A stretch of DNA of 64,000 nucleotides from positions 1,860,001 to 1,924,000 of the forward strand of contig NZ_JADFFM010000001.1 in NCBI RefSeq assembly GCF_015221995.1. Reading direction: 5' to 3'. Under the pieces are notes generated by a model that saw only the letters and a program-made list of their open reading frames with translations, was not told the origin of the DNA and did no database searches. A program made the position numbers and the translations under genes. Positions within the stretch are counted from its first letter, which is position 1. Every line of letters begins with the position of its first letter. Origin of the DNA: Mucilaginibacter boryungensis. GTDB lineage: Bacteria > Bacteroidota > Bacteroidia > Sphingobacteriales > Sphingobacteriaceae. Shown one piece after another: positions 17,106 through 25,316 of this stretch.

Positions 17106-17219
17106 TCAGCCGTTTTTTTGATCACCTTTAGGTGATGAGAAGAGCGAGGACAAGGTATACCAGGCTAAGCCGAATATCAGGAAGGCAAGGGAGCATAAAC
17201 AAAGGAAAAGTTTTTTCAT
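17106..17219 (-). CDS. Small hydrophobic peptide upstream of the PqqD/ATP-grasp operon
   Basis: A 37-residue frame, MKKLFLCLCSLAFLIFGLAW followed by YTLSSLFSSPKGDQKNG and a TGA stop. It has two N-terminal lysines, one membrane-spanning or signal-like segment of about 18 residues and a polar tail. It lies between two copies of a 20-bp repeated element, in the same direction as the operon. It may be a small membrane protein. A peptide substrate for the PqqD/ATP-grasp enzymes is possible but nothing in the peptide proves it. The frame could also be chance, since it is short. Confidence 0.45.
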   Translation of the reverse strand: MKKLFLCLCSLAFLIFGLAWYTLSSLFSSPKGDQKNG

Positions 17220-17283
17220 AGCGCGGGATAAGTGCTTTGAAAATAACTTTAAATATCGGCCGGAATGTTAAGAACCGATAGAT

Positions 17284-17303
17284 AGGATGATTGTATCGAC
17301 AAA
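17284..17303 (-). promoter_or_regulatory. Duplicated 20-bp element, copy 2 (upstream of the small ORF)
   Basis: Same element as at 17009-17028 with 18 of 20 bases identical. It lies about 65 bases before the ATG of the 37-residue ORF. On the minus strand a -7-like TATTTTTG (17300-17307) runs into it, so it may cover the transcription start. Apart from the small ORF and the two copies, the gap 16897-17395 holds only the terminator at 17315-17358. Confidence 0.5.
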
Positions 17304-17314
17304 AATATATTAAA

Positions 17315-17358
17315 ATAGAAACGCGCCTGAATTAAGTTAACCAATTCAGACGCGTTAG
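17315..17358 (-). terminator. Hairpin terminator after the S9 peptidase gene
   Basis: Arms AACGCG(T/C)CTGAATT pair with one mismatch around a 9-base loop; on the minus strand a T-rich run follows. It starts about 40 bases past the peptidase stop codon. Confidence 0.7.
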
Positions 17359-17395
17359 CGCATGCATCAATAGCAGGATGCCTGGTGACCGATCT

Positions 17396-20254
17396 TTATT
17401 TCTCTAATGCCAATCCCCAGTCTTTGCCTTTATCAACCGCCGGTACGCCTTTATCCATCCAAACCGGCATAGGCGTGCCTTTCAGGAAATGGTCGAAAAA
17501 CTGTTGCTCACGGATGCTGATGTCCTTACGGTTTTTGCGCTGTACAAGGTTGTGGGCTTCATCATTATATTGCAGCAACCACACCGGTTTGTTAAGGCGG
17601 CGCATAGCCGTAAACAATTCAATGCCCTGGTACCACGGCACGGCGCCATCCGCATCGTTACTCATGATCATTAGCGGCGTTTGCACTTTCGGTAAATGGA
17701 ACAACGGCGAATTTTCGATATATAACTCAGATTTATCCCAAAGGGTTGCGCCTATACGGCTTTGTGTTTTCTCGTACTGAAACTGCCTGTTCACACCACT
17801 TTCCCAACGGATACCACCATAAGCTGATGTCATATTTGCTACCGGCGCCCCGGCCCAGGCGGCGGCATACATATTGGTAGCTGTAATTAAATAAGCCACC
17901 TGGTAACCACCCCAGCTTTGGCCTTGTATACCAATGTGCGTCCCATCCACCCAGGGGTTCTTCTTTAGCATTTCCACACCCGAATTCACAAATTCAACAG
18001 CAGATTGCCCAGGATGACCGACCTCATAACTGATATCCGGTGTAAACACCAGGTAGCCATTGCTCACAAAGAAAGAGATAGGCAAACGGGACGGTGTAGG
18101 GGCAGGGGCCTGGTAATTATATAAAGTCTCGGATACTTTTTCATAAAAATAGCATATCATCGGGTACTTTTTATTTGGGTCGAAGTTTTCAGGTTTGAAC
18201 AACACCCCAGTCGATTTATAACCCTTTGGTGTAGTCCAATGCACTAATTCAGCCGTTCCCCAGTTATAGTTAGCCTGCTGCGGATTTATCGCGCTTAATT
18301 GCGTTTCATTTTTCAGATCGGTAGAAGCATACAGATCGGGCGAATGGGTATAGCTTTGTTTGGTGTAAATAAATACATCGGCGTTTTTCGCTTTTTGCAG
18401 CGGACTGATATTATAGTCACCCATAATTACCTTTTCAGGCGCTTTGGTGCTGCCCAATTGCTTTTTATAATAGCCCCACTGTTTGGTTTCATCGTTTTGG
18501 GTTAACAACCAAAGCGGTTGCTTTTCGCTAATGTACTTCAATTCTTCCAGCGAACCGTTGCCTGCACCGCCACGGCCGCCTCCACGCGCACCGCGTTCTA
18601 AAAATGGGTACCGGAAAATAAGTTTATTGGCCCGGCCCATACCATTAGTGAAATTTGTAGCGGCACCTGTAGCGGCATCTACCTGCCAAATATCAAAGCG
18701 GTCATATAACAACACGGTTTTGTCGCCGCTTGTCCAGCCCGAAATACCGTATGCTCCAGGGTCATCGGGTACATCATTGTCTTCCTGTCCTAATTTGGTA
18801 GGGATATTGGCGCTCAGATCAGTTTTTTTACCTGTAGCAACCGAATAGCTGTAGTAGTGCTGGTTTTTTGAATCGAACCAAAGTACATAATTACCAGCCG
18901 GAGACATGCTGTAGCGTGCCTTAGTGCGGTTAATGATCTTTTTGCGTTCGCCTGTTTTGGTGTCTATCAGGTAGGCTTCATTATTACCGCCACCATTCCA
19001 TTGTGCCTGTACGCGTGCGCCGGTATCGGTTGTGCCTAAAACGTAACGGGCGTCGGTATTTTCGGGCAAGGTAATTTGCTCGATATATTTATCGGCTAAT
19101 TGCACTAATTTATTACTTTCGGTTGGTCTGATCACCGCCAGGTAGCTGCGCCTCAGATCGCGCTGAAGGTTTTTTAACTGCTCTGGCTGCAGGTATTCAT
19201 CCTTATAATTCCATATATCCAGTTTCGCCGTTTCAAAATCTACTAACGTAGTATCCAAAGGTTTTGGGATAGGGGCTGTGCCCAAAAATAAACTGCTGCC
19301 ATTTCTGCTGAACGATAAGCGGCCATCGCCTGAAACTGCCCACTTATCAGGCATACCAGTCGAACCGGGGCCTGCAATTACACTGGCGCTATCCGCTTTA
19401 GTATTATAGTAATACAATTTAAAAGGTTTTACCTGCGCTTTCTCAGGGTTCTTTTCGGCAGCAAAAGCCAATTGAGTGCCTGCATCATCAAATACAGGGT
19501 TACGATAATTACCACGGCCGGTGCTTACGGCCTTCAGGCTGTCCCTTTCAATATCATAAACATACATACCCGATTTTGCACCTTTTGGTGCACCGCGGGC
19601 CGGAACCGTTGAGGCAAAAGCAAGTAATTTACCGTTTTTACTTAGTTGATAATCAGTTACATATTTAAAAGTGCGTTGTTTGCCGGTGGCCAGGTTTTTT
19701 AGGGTAAGGTCATCACCCTCACGTGTTGGCGGTGCAATAGTATTGCGTACGGCTCGGCGTGATGTATCACCGGCAAGTGGCCTTTTTAACGTATCTGTTT
19801 TAGCTGATGCCAAATAGGCAATTACCGAAGCTTTCTCCGCTATTTTAAATGAGCGTATAGCGGGTACTTTGGTGATGGATGAGTTACCTAAGGTAATTAA
19901 GCCCAAAGTATCCTTTGGCATTTCTGCCGGGGTTTTCTTTTTAATACGTGCCTGCCTTACTGCCGCGTAGAATGGGCGGATCAAAAACGCCGCGTATTTG
20001 GCATCGGATGTTAAACGGGCGGTATCCGCGCGGGGCACCTGCAGGTTGTATTTTCGTTGCGGGTCTGTAATAACCAGGTTGGCATCGCCTGCCTGGGGTT
20101 TAACCACATATAATATCCACTTACCATTCTCGCTAATTATCTGGTTGGTAACGCTTTGCCAGCCATCATAAACAGAATGGTCTAAAGGTTTTTTCTGTGC
20201 TTCAACGCTCAGGTATATAATCAGAAAAACACTTAGTAGTAAAATTTTACGCAT
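17396..20254 (-). CDS. Secreted prolyl oligopeptidase family (S9) serine peptidase
   Basis: 952 residues from the ATG at 20254, which opens directly on the signal peptide [20 protein letters not shown]; the longer frame uses a TTG. An N-terminal WD/beta-propeller-like region (about residues 40-640) is followed by an alpha/beta-hydrolase domain. The catalytic triad is visible: GQSWGG with Ser780, NDADGAVPW with Asp869, and EAHN with His901. The family cleaves short peptides, often after proline, in the periplasm or at the surface. It is transcribed alone, with a terminator at 17315-17358. Confidence 0.93.
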   Translation of the reverse strand: MRKILLLSVFLIIYLSVEAQKKPLDHSVYDGWQSVTNQIISENGKWILYVVKPQAGDANLVITDPQRKYNLQVPRADTARLTSDAKYAAFLIRPFYAAVRQARIKKKTPAEMPKDTLGLITLGNSSITKVPAIRSFKIAEKASVIAYLASAKTDTLKRPLAGDTSRRAVRNTIAPPTREGDDLTLKNLATGKQRTFKYVTDYQLSKNGKLLAFASTVPARGAPKGAKSGMYVYDIERDSLKAVSTGRGNYRNPVFDDAGTQLAFAAEKNPEKAQVKPFKLYYYNTKADSASVIAGPGSTGMPDKWAVSGDGRLSFSRNGSSLFLGTAPIPKPLDTTLVDFETAKLDIWNYKDEYLQPEQLKNLQRDLRRSYLAVIRPTESNKLVQLADKYIEQITLPENTDARYVLGTTDTGARVQAQWNGGGNNEAYLIDTKTGERKKIINRTKARYSMSPAGNYVLWFDSKNQHYYSYSVATGKKTDLSANIPTKLGQEDNDVPDDPGAYGISGWTSGDKTVLLYDRFDIWQVDAATGAATNFTNGMGRANKLIFRYPFLERGARGGGRGGAGNGSLEELKYISEKQPLWLLTQNDETKQWGYYKKQLGSTKAPEKVIMGDYNISPLQKAKNADVFIYTKQSYTHSPDLYASTDLKNETQLSAINPQQANYNWGTAELVHWTTPKGYKSTGVLFKPENFDPNKKYPMICYFYEKVSETLYNYQAPAPTPSRLPISFFVSNGYLVFTPDISYEVGHPGQSAVEFVNSGVEMLKKNPWVDGTHIGIQGQSWGGYQVAYLITATNMYAAAWAGAPVANMTSAYGGIRWESGVNRQFQYEKTQSRIGATLWDKSELYIENSPLFHLPKVQTPLMIMSNDADGAVPWYQGIELFTAMRRLNKPVWLLQYNDEAHNLVQRKNRKDISIREQQFFDHFLKGTPMPVWMDKGVPAVDKGKDWGLALEK

Positions 20255-20363
20255 GTTGTTTAGTTTTAATTTTTGCAATTACAAGATGATGAAAAAGGTT
20301 GGAAGCAAAAAGCCGAAACCAAAAAGCTTTTGTAAAAATTAGACGACACTTGACTGGACGACT

Positions 20364-20371
20364 TACATTTG
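20364..20371 (+). promoter_or_regulatory. -7 promoter box (TACATTTG)
   Basis: A perfect TAnnTTTG match 69 bases before the ATG at 20440. The -33 element is not at the ideal distance. Confidence 0.5.
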
Positions 20372-20439
20372 CCATTAATCCTTGCATATATGCCATAGTC
20401 AAACTACTTTAGTAAACACATTATAAACCAACATAACCC

Positions 20440-20877
20440 ATGAAAAAATTACCCGTATTAATATTTGCTTGCTTATTATTTACTGTGAGCGCTTTCGCAC
20501 AAACTAAAGACGAAAAGGATGTAGCCGCCGCGGTTGAATTTATGCGTAAAGCAATGGTTGATGGCGACCGCGCTAATCTGACCAAACTTGCTGCAGATGA
20601 TTTAAGCTACGGCCACTCCAGTGGGAAGATACAGGACAAGAAGGAGTTTGTAGAGGCTATAGCCAGCGGAGCATCTGACTTTGTAACTATCGATCTTACT
20701 GATCAAACCATAAAAGTAGCGGGCAATACTGCCATTGTACGCCACAAGCTATCGGCTCAAACTAATGACGGGGGTAAACCCGGCAGCACGGTATTAGGTA
20801 TTATGCTGGTATTCCAAAAACAAAAAGGAGCGTGGAAATTATTAGCCAGGCAAGCTTATAAATTGCCGGTGCAGTAA
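20440..20877 (+). CDS. Secreted NTF2/SnoaL-like (DUF4440-type) protein
   Basis: 145 residues. The signal peptide MKKLPVLIFACLLFTVSAFAQ is followed by a cone-shaped NTF2-like fold: AAVEFMRKAMVDGDRANLTKLAADDLSYGHSSGKIQDKKEF, then beta strands ending in FQKQKGAWKLLARQA. This matches the DUF4440 nuclear-transport-factor-2 family, whose members bind small ligands or act as isomerases; the ligand is unknown. It is transcribed alone with its own -7 box and a strong terminator. Confidence 0.88.
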   Translation: MKKLPVLIFACLLFTVSAFAQTKDEKDVAAAVEFMRKAMVDGDRANLTKLAADDLSYGHSSGKIQDKKEFVEAIASGASDFVTIDLTDQTIKVAGNTAIVRHKLSAQTNDGGKPGSTVLGIMLVFQKQKGAWKLLARQAYKLPVQ

Positions 20878-20893
20878 ATATATTGCTTTTACC

Positions 20894-20933
20894 CAAAAAG
20901 CCGTGTGATATGCTATGTCACGCGGCTTTTTTT
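20894..20933 (+). terminator. Rho-independent terminator
   Basis: AAAAAGCCGTGTGA and TCACGCGGCTTTTT pair around a short loop and end in a T run, 17 bases past the stop codon at 20877. Confidence 0.88.
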
Positions 20934-21031
20934 ATGCGCTAAATTCGTTTTTTTAATGAAAGAGGGAAGGTTCAGGTTTTTTCGAAGAGCTAAAAAATAC
21001 TTCAACCCGTTCATTTTGTTTAAAACTATAA

Positions 21032-21138
21032 TGTTGATAACGTTAAGGTAAATGTTGTCAAGGTGCTGATAAACATGCATTATTTAATCCCCTTAAATGT
21101 TAATAACTCTACTTTTTAGGTTGATAACCTGTTCATAA
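21032..21138. other. Cluster of five phased DnaA-box-like 9-mers (oriC-like or operator array)
   Basis: Five words of the form TGTtgATAA in one orientation start at 21032 (TGTTGATAA), 21064 (TGCTGATAA), 21098 (TGTTAATAA), 21119 (GGTTGATAA) and 21130 (TGTTCATAA). The first differs at one base from the DnaA box TGTGGATAA. Start-to-start steps are 32, 34, 21 and 11 bases, close to 3, 3, 2 and 1 helical turns, so all face one side of the helix. The surrounding DNA is AT-rich and gene-free. It could be a replication origin or a DnaA-regulated promoter array. Confidence 0.4.
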
Positions 21139-21155
21139 AAACGATACGATTTTTC

Positions 21156-21186
21156 TTGACATGGATGGGTTTAGACACTACCTTAG
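21156..21186 (+). promoter_or_regulatory. Strong promoter of the candidate ncRNA
   Basis: TTGACA at 21156-21161, a 17-base spacer, then TACCTTAG, close to TAnnTTTG. This combination resembles strong rRNA-type promoters. No long protein frame follows; a terminator lies about 440 bases downstream. Confidence 0.6.
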
Positions 21187-21192
21187 ATAACA

Positions 21193-21630
21193 TCAAGAAC
21201 GACGTACTTTGACAGCCTTACAATAATTCAGACCGCGAATCGGGCAAGTCTTCGGATTAGCTAAAGATCGCAGGAAGGTTATTGAGTTACCCGGAAACAT
21301 AAGAAGCCGCGAGGCTTTATCAACAAAGGGATAATTAAAGAACAGGCATTACGCTGATCGCAGACGACCACGGTAAGAAGCGAAAACAGGTAACAGGTGC
21401 TACATAATATCGGCGTTGGCATAACGAAGATAACAGAAGCGCGAACATCAGGCCACTTGCAAAAGCAGGCAGAAGTAAAGCGGACGAATTTCGGAAGTGT
21501 GCGGAAGACAATGATAGGAGTACACCAGGCAAAACTACACAAAACTTGGTGCCCAATATTCGGCTACGGCTGGAAATAGGGTTAGGAACGGGAGATCAAT
21601 TCGAAAGATGCGGCTCCCGTTTTCGTTTTT
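21193..21630 (+). ncRNA. Candidate structured non-coding RNA, about 440 nt, family unknown
   Basis: This stretch is bounded by a strong promoter (start near 21193) and a perfect Rho-independent terminator (21587-21630). It is purine-rich and has no protein frame with a recognisable product. Local folds typical of structured RNA are visible: AGTC-TTCG-GATT, a UUCG tetraloop hairpin at about 21247-21258; AAGCC-GCGA-GGCTT, a perfect GNRA hairpin at 21304-21317; TTGC-AAAA-GCAG near 21458-21469; and CACCA/TGGTG arms at 21523 and 21547. It lacks the tmRNA ends and is not RNase P RNA, which is at 23769-24137. 6S RNA or another class cannot be excluded by eye. Confidence 0.5.
21587..21630 (+). terminator. 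Rho-independent terminator of the candidate ncRNA
   Basis: AACGGGAG (21587-21594) pairs with CTCCCGTT (21614-21621) and is followed by TTCGTTTTT. An inner ATC/GAT pair extends the stem. Confidence 0.82.
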
Positions 21631-21706
21631 ATATGCCTTAGCTATTGCAGAAATTTCCTTCCGCAGGATTTGCGTAGGTAATAAGAAAAGGATGGTTTGG
21701 GCTTAA

Positions 21707-22162
21707 TTAATCGGCTTTATAAAGCATTATCTTACCCGATGCTTTGTCGAAAATTACACTAACCTGTCTGCCGCTCGGGTCGCCATTAAACCTGGGGATA
21801 GCCAACCGCACTTTTTTACCATTAACTACAGTGTCTTTAAATTTCGGGAAACGTTCCTCGGTTTTTTTGTGCGACAAAATTCCATTAATATCAGTAATAG
21901 GTATACTTAGCTCGGTTGCTGTATTACGAACGTGTGCCGTTAATACATAGGTGTTTTTTAGCTGATAGGGCAGGCTTGTTTTAACATAGTTTACCAGTTT
22001 GCTGTAATATGGCATTATAGTTTTTGGCAAAGCTGCAGTATCGGTAATTTTTACCCAGTTACGTGTCCTTATATAAGTTGTAAGCGTAGTGTCCGGCTTT
22101 GCCTGGCTAAAAGCCGATAGGCTTCCTAAAAAGAATAACGCTAATACTAAATACCTCTTCAT
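21707..22162 (-). CDS. Secreted protein of unknown function
   Basis: 151 residues with signal peptide MKRYLVLALFFLGSLSAFSQ. The mature part is a single small domain with several beta strands (ELSIPITDINGILSH, RQVSVIFDKASGKIMLYKAD). No cysteine pair, repeat or catalytic motif is apparent and I do not recognise the family. It is monocistronic, between the candidate ncRNA and the NtrC-type regulator, with a hairpin at 22217-22251 on its upstream side. Confidence 0.8.
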   Translation of the reverse strand: MKRYLVLALFFLGSLSAFSQAKPDTTLTTYIRTRNWVKITDTAALPKTIMPYYSKLVNYVKTSLPYQLKNTYVLTAHVRNTATELSIPITDINGILSHKKTEERFPKFKDTVVNGKKVRLAIPRFNGDPSGRQVSVIFDKASGKIMLYKAD

Positions 22163-22216
22163 AAATTACTGATTTGATAATTGGTTAAATATAAACAGAA
22201 AAGGCCGCGATCAATA

Positions 22217-22251
22217 AAAAACCACAGCATAAATTTATGTGCTGTGGTTTC
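22217..22251. terminator. Hairpin terminator downstream of the NtrC-type regulator
   Basis: AAACCACAGCA and TGCTGTGGTTT flank an AT-rich loop. It lies about 20 bases past the regulator stop at 22270 on the minus strand. Confidence 0.75.
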
Positions 22252-22269
22252 ATTTCACGGTTTTTAAGG

Positions 22270-23649
22270 TTATTCGCCTCTTTTTAAGCCAAATTTTTCA
22301 ATTTTACTATAAAGATGACTGCGCTGGATATCAATATCATCAGCAGTTTTGGATACGTTCCAATTGTTCTTTTCTAGTTTGAATTTAATGTATTCGCGTT
22401 CAGCAAAATCTTTGTATTCCTGGAAGTTTTTAAACTGGTCGTAGTCGGTTTGCGGGGCGGTTGTACCCCCAGCGGTAGCGGCTACCGGTGCAGATGGGTT
22501 AGCAAACGCGCGGACATCATTATCGGTAATAACTTTATCGCTTAGAATTACCAAACGCTCGATCATATTGCGTAATTCGCGAATGTTACCCGTCCATGGC
22601 AAGGCTTTTAAGGCTTCCATACCTGCTTCTGATACTTTTTTTACCGGCATGCCATACTCATTGCAGATCTCCTCTAAAAAACTTTGGGTGATCATCGGGA
22701 TATCATCGCGGCGCTCGGTTAGCGGCGGTACGTGTATCAGGATAACGCTTAAGCGGTGGTATAAGTCCATTCGGAAGTTGCCGGCTTCAATTTCTTTTAG
22801 CAGGTCTTTATTGGTCGCCGCTATTACACGCACATCTACATCAATCTCTTTTTCGCCGCCCACGCGTGTAATTTTGTTTTCCTGCAGGGCGCGCAGCACT
22901 TTGGCCTGAGCTGATAAACTCATATCGCCGATCTCGTCCAAGAATAGGGTACCGCCATTGGCCGATTCAAACTTGCCGATACGTTGTTTAACAGCCGATG
23001 TAAACGAACCTTTTTCGTGCCCGAACAATTCGCTTTCTATCAATTCCGAGGGTATCGCCGCGCAGTTCACCTCGATTAAAGGCGCGTTAGACCGGTTCGA
23101 TTTCTCATGCAGCCAGCGGGCTACCAGTTCTTTACCGGCCCCATTAGCGCCGGTTATCAGTACCCGTGCGTCGGTAGGGGCTACGCGATCAATCGTTTCT
23201 TTGATTTTGTGGATCGGTTGCGATTCGCCAAGGATCTCGCGGGTTTTTGATACCCTGCGTTTCAGTACTTTGGTTTCCGTAACCAGGCTGCCCCTGTCTA
23301 ACGCGTTGCGTACGGTAATAAGTAAGCGGTTCAGATCAGGCGGTTTGCTGATAAAGTCGAACGCGCCCTTCTTGCTGGCTTCAACGGCGGTCTCTACGGT
23401 ACCATGCCCCGATATCATAATAAAAGGCAGATCGGGTTTTATAGCCAAACCCTCAGTCAGCACTTCCATGCCATCCATGCGGTTCATTTTGATATCGCAC
23501 AGCACCAGGTCATAATCGTTATCACGTATCATTACCAGGCCGTCAATGCCATTATCTACATCTTCTACCGTATAATCTTCGTATTCTAAAATTTCGCGTA
23601 AGGTATTGCGGATTGCCCGCTCATCGTCAATAATTAAAACTTTAGCCAT
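22270..23649 (-). CDS. NtrC-family sigma-54-dependent response regulator
   Basis: 459 residues in three domains. The receiver domain has the phospho-acceptor Asp52 in LVLCDIKM. The AAA+ domain (about residues 140-375) has Walker A GANGAGKEL, Walker B GGTLFLDEIGDM and the arginine-finger region. A Fis-type helix-turn-helix ends the protein (NWNVSKTADDIDIQRSHLYSKIEKFGL). The sigma-54 contact loop reads GSFTSA rather than GAFTGA, a form I associate with this phylum. No histidine kinase lies next to it, so it is an orphan regulator; target genes unknown. Confidence 0.95.
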   Translation of the reverse strand: MAKVLIIDDERAIRNTLREILEYEDYTVEDVDNGIDGLVMIRDNDYDLVLCDIKMNRMDGMEVLTEGLAIKPDLPFIMISGHGTVETAVEASKKGAFDFISKPPDLNRLLITVRNALDRGSLVTETKVLKRRVSKTREILGESQPIHKIKETIDRVAPTDARVLITGANGAGKELVARWLHEKSNRSNAPLIEVNCAAIPSELIESELFGHEKGSFTSAVKQRIGKFESANGGTLFLDEIGDMSLSAQAKVLRALQENKITRVGGEKEIDVDVRVIAATNKDLLKEIEAGNFRMDLYHRLSVILIHVPPLTERRDDIPMITQSFLEEICNEYGMPVKKVSEAGMEALKALPWTGNIRELRNMIERLVILSDKVITDNDVRAFANPSAPVAATAGGTTAPQTDYDQFKNFQEYKDFAEREYIKFKLEKNNWNVSKTADDIDIQRSHLYSKIEKFGLKRGE

Positions 23650-23731
23650 GCTTTTGTTTGTGGGTTGTGATATTATTGGGTTAAATATATGTGATTTTGT
23701 ATGGTAAACAACACACTTTTAAAATTGTGTT

Positions 23732-23764
23732 AAAAAAAATGCCCCCTTTTTTACAAGGGGGCAA
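23732..23764 (-). terminator. Rho-independent terminator of RNase P RNA
   Basis: GCCCCC and GGGGGC arms at 23741-23762 with a T run on the minus strand, immediately past the 3' end of the RNA. Confidence 0.85.
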
Positions 23765-23768
23765 ATAT

Positions 23769-24137
23769 CAGCAGCAAAACTGTAAGCCGGGTTCTGTACT
23801 TCGTTGCCAAAGTTTCTATCATTAATCTGATCTGTACATTGCTGCACAGCTTAAACGACCTACCCATCCTGAAATCTCTTGAGAGAGGGAGCGAGCAACT
23901 CCGCGTTCAGGACCTATTTGGTCTTTCAACTCCTGAGGTTTACCGCAATCCCGGTCGCCCGGAAAAGCCGTGAGCCCTTACCTCACGTTTTCACCCTTAC
24001 TTCTTGCGAAGCGGTATATTTTCTGTGGCACTTGCTGTCGCCGGCTGGCGGCGCCTTCCCGTTAGGAAGCAGGATGCTCTGTGTTGCCCGGACTTTCCTC
24101 CACCCGCCAAAGCGGGTAGCGATAGAACGATTTGCTT
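23769..24137 (-). ncRNA. rnpB: RNase P RNA (bacterial class A)
   Basis: The minus strand contains GAGGAAAGTCCGGGC with the following ACACAGAGCA, the conserved 5' core of RNase P RNA, and ends with ACAGAACCCGGCTTACAG and TTTTGCTGC, the conserved 3' part. The 5' AAGCAAA and 3' TTTTGCT can form helix P1. The RNA is the catalytic part of RNase P, which trims tRNA 5' ends. A perfect -7 box at 24143-24150 sets the 5' end near 24137. Short protein frames over this interval are spurious. Confidence 0.96.
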
Positions 24138-24142
24138 GAGGG

Positions 24143-24150
24143 CAAAGGTA
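24143..24150 (-). promoter_or_regulatory. -7 promoter box (TACCTTTG) of rnpB
   Basis: The minus strand reads TACCTTTG, a perfect TAnnTTTG, six bases before the RNA 5' end. The expected -33 region falls inside the palindromic repeat at 24163-24250 and shows no TTTG. Confidence 0.7.
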
Positions 24151-24162
24151 ATAAAAATTGCA

Positions 24163-24250
24163 CGTCATTGCGAGGAGCGAAGCGACGTGGCAATCCCCGA
24201 GTGGCAGAGACGCTAAGCATACCGGGGATAGCCACGCTACGCTCGGTGAT
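24163..24250. repeat. Interspersed palindromic repeat (CGTCATTGCGAGGAGCGAAGCG type)
   Basis: The left arm CATTGCGAGGAGCGAAGCG continues to TCCCC, and the right arm GGGGATAGCCACGCTACGC continues to CGGTG; the two pair imperfectly over about 25 bases. This is the common dispersed CATTGCGAGGAGCGAAGCGACG word. It lies between rnpB and the cytochrome c stop codon. Confidence 0.75.
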
Positions 24251-24666
24251 TACTTACATCCTTGAATATCCCTTGCTACATCATCATGATTGATCAAACC
24301 CTGTTTATTCCCGAACGAATTGGTAACATAAGTAAGCACCTGGGCCATTTCCATTAAAGACAATTTAGCAGGGGGCATTTGACCATCAAAACTTTTGCCA
24401 TGAATGACGATACCTTTTTTCAAGCCGTTTTGCAGGATACATACTAATTCGTTTTTATAAGCTTTCAGGAATAATGTATCTGTTAGCGGCGGCATTAACG
24501 CAGCCAGTCCCTGGCCTTTATCGCCATGGCAGTTTTGGCAATGCGTTTGGTAAACCGTTGCGCCGGCAGCATAGTAGCGGTTAAAGTCCATTTGCTGTTC
24601 GTTTTGGCAGGAAGCCATGATGACCACCGCCGCTAAAAATGAACCGATAACAATTAATGCCTTCAT
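24250..24666 (-). CDS. Lipoprotein c-type cytochrome
   Basis: 138 residues. The lipobox VIMASC places Cys20 as the lipid anchor. CQNCH (residues 43-47) is the haem attachment motif and GQMPPAK gives the distal Met ligand, so it is a class I monohaem cytochrome on the periplasmic face. Its start overlaps the end of the SCO gene by 4 bases; it is the last gene of the metal operon. Together with SCO it suggests electron transfer or oxidase assembly as the destination of the imported metal. Confidence 0.93.
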   Translation of the reverse strand: MKALIVIGSFLAAVVIMASCQNEQQMDFNRYYAAGATVYQTHCQNCHGDKGQGLAALMPPLTDTLFLKAYKNELVCILQNGLKKGIVIHGKSFDGQMPPAKLSLMEMAQVLTYVTNSFGNKQGLINHDDVARDIQGCK

Positions 24667-25316
24667 TGTGCTATGCTTTGGTCGGGTTCGGCTTGTAATG
24701 TTTTTATATCGGCAATTAGCTTGGTTACCTGGTCTGGCTGCGTGCCATCATAAGCCCCGCGGATATGCTTTTGCTTATCAACTAAAATAAAATAACCATC
24801 GTGGATGTGTCCGCCAGGCGCAGAGGCATCGTCGGCTGCGTGCGTTAAATAGCTTTCGGCAAGCTTATAGGTTTCATCTTTCTTGCCTTGCAAAAGCCAC
24901 CAGGCCTGGCCGCTTATCCCCAGTTTATCGGCATATTTCTTCATCACGGCAACACTATCATATTTGGGGTCGATGCTGTAGGAGAGGATCTTAAAATCGG
25001 CAGCGTTTTTAAACTCGTTATATACGTTTAACATATTACGGTGCATTACCGGGCAAATAGAAGGGCAGCTGGTGAAAAAGAAATCGGCCACGTATATTTT
25101 ACCATTAAGGTTTTTGCTGCTGATACTATCGCCATATTGGTTCACCATTTTAAAATCAGGTATGGTTTTATAAATGGTATCGGTAACGGTTTTGCCATTA
25201 ACTGTTTTGGTAACCGGCGTGCGGTTGCCAAGTATAGGTAAGGCGTTGTTGGTGCCTGATTTACAGGCTGATATAGCTATTGCTATTCCCGATAAAATAA
25301 TTATCGCTCGTTTCAT
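24663..25316 (-). CDS. SCO1/SenC-family copper chaperone lipoprotein
   Basis: 217 residues. A lipobox IAISAC at Cys17 is followed by a thioredoxin-like SCO domain. FFFTSCPSICPVMHRN carries the copper-binding CxxxC, and the third ligand is a His in GGHIHDGYFILVD. SCO proteins insert copper into the CuA site of cytochrome c oxidase. The gene overlaps both neighbours by 4 bases (ATGA type), so it is translationally coupled within the TonB-PepSY-HMBD-SCO-cytochrome operon. Confidence 0.94.
   Translation of the reverse strand: MKRAIIILSGIAIAISACKSGTNNALPILGNRTPVTKTVNGKTVTDTIYKTIPDFKMVNQYGDSISSKNLNGKIYVADFFFTSCPSICPVMHRNMLNVYNEFKNAADFKILSYSIDPKYDSVAVMKKYADKLGISGQAWWLLQGKKDETYKLAESYLTHAADDASAPGGHIHDGYFILVDKQKHIRGAYDGTQPDQVTKLIADIKTLQAEPDQSIAQ

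Noticed and set aside
17396..20278. TTG start of the S9 peptidase at 20278
   Set aside because: The ATG at 20254 begins directly on a signal peptide.
21279..21579. Three overlapping frames (60-87 residues) over the candidate ncRNA
   Set aside because: They lie on both strands, have unusual composition and no recognisable domain; the DNA is better explained by RNA hairpins.
21193..21630. tmRNA
   Set aside because: The tRNA-like ends and a resume frame with a proteolysis tag were not found.
23879..24216. Three frames of 60-86 residues over the RNase P region
   Set aside because: They overlap the conserved RNase P RNA sequence.
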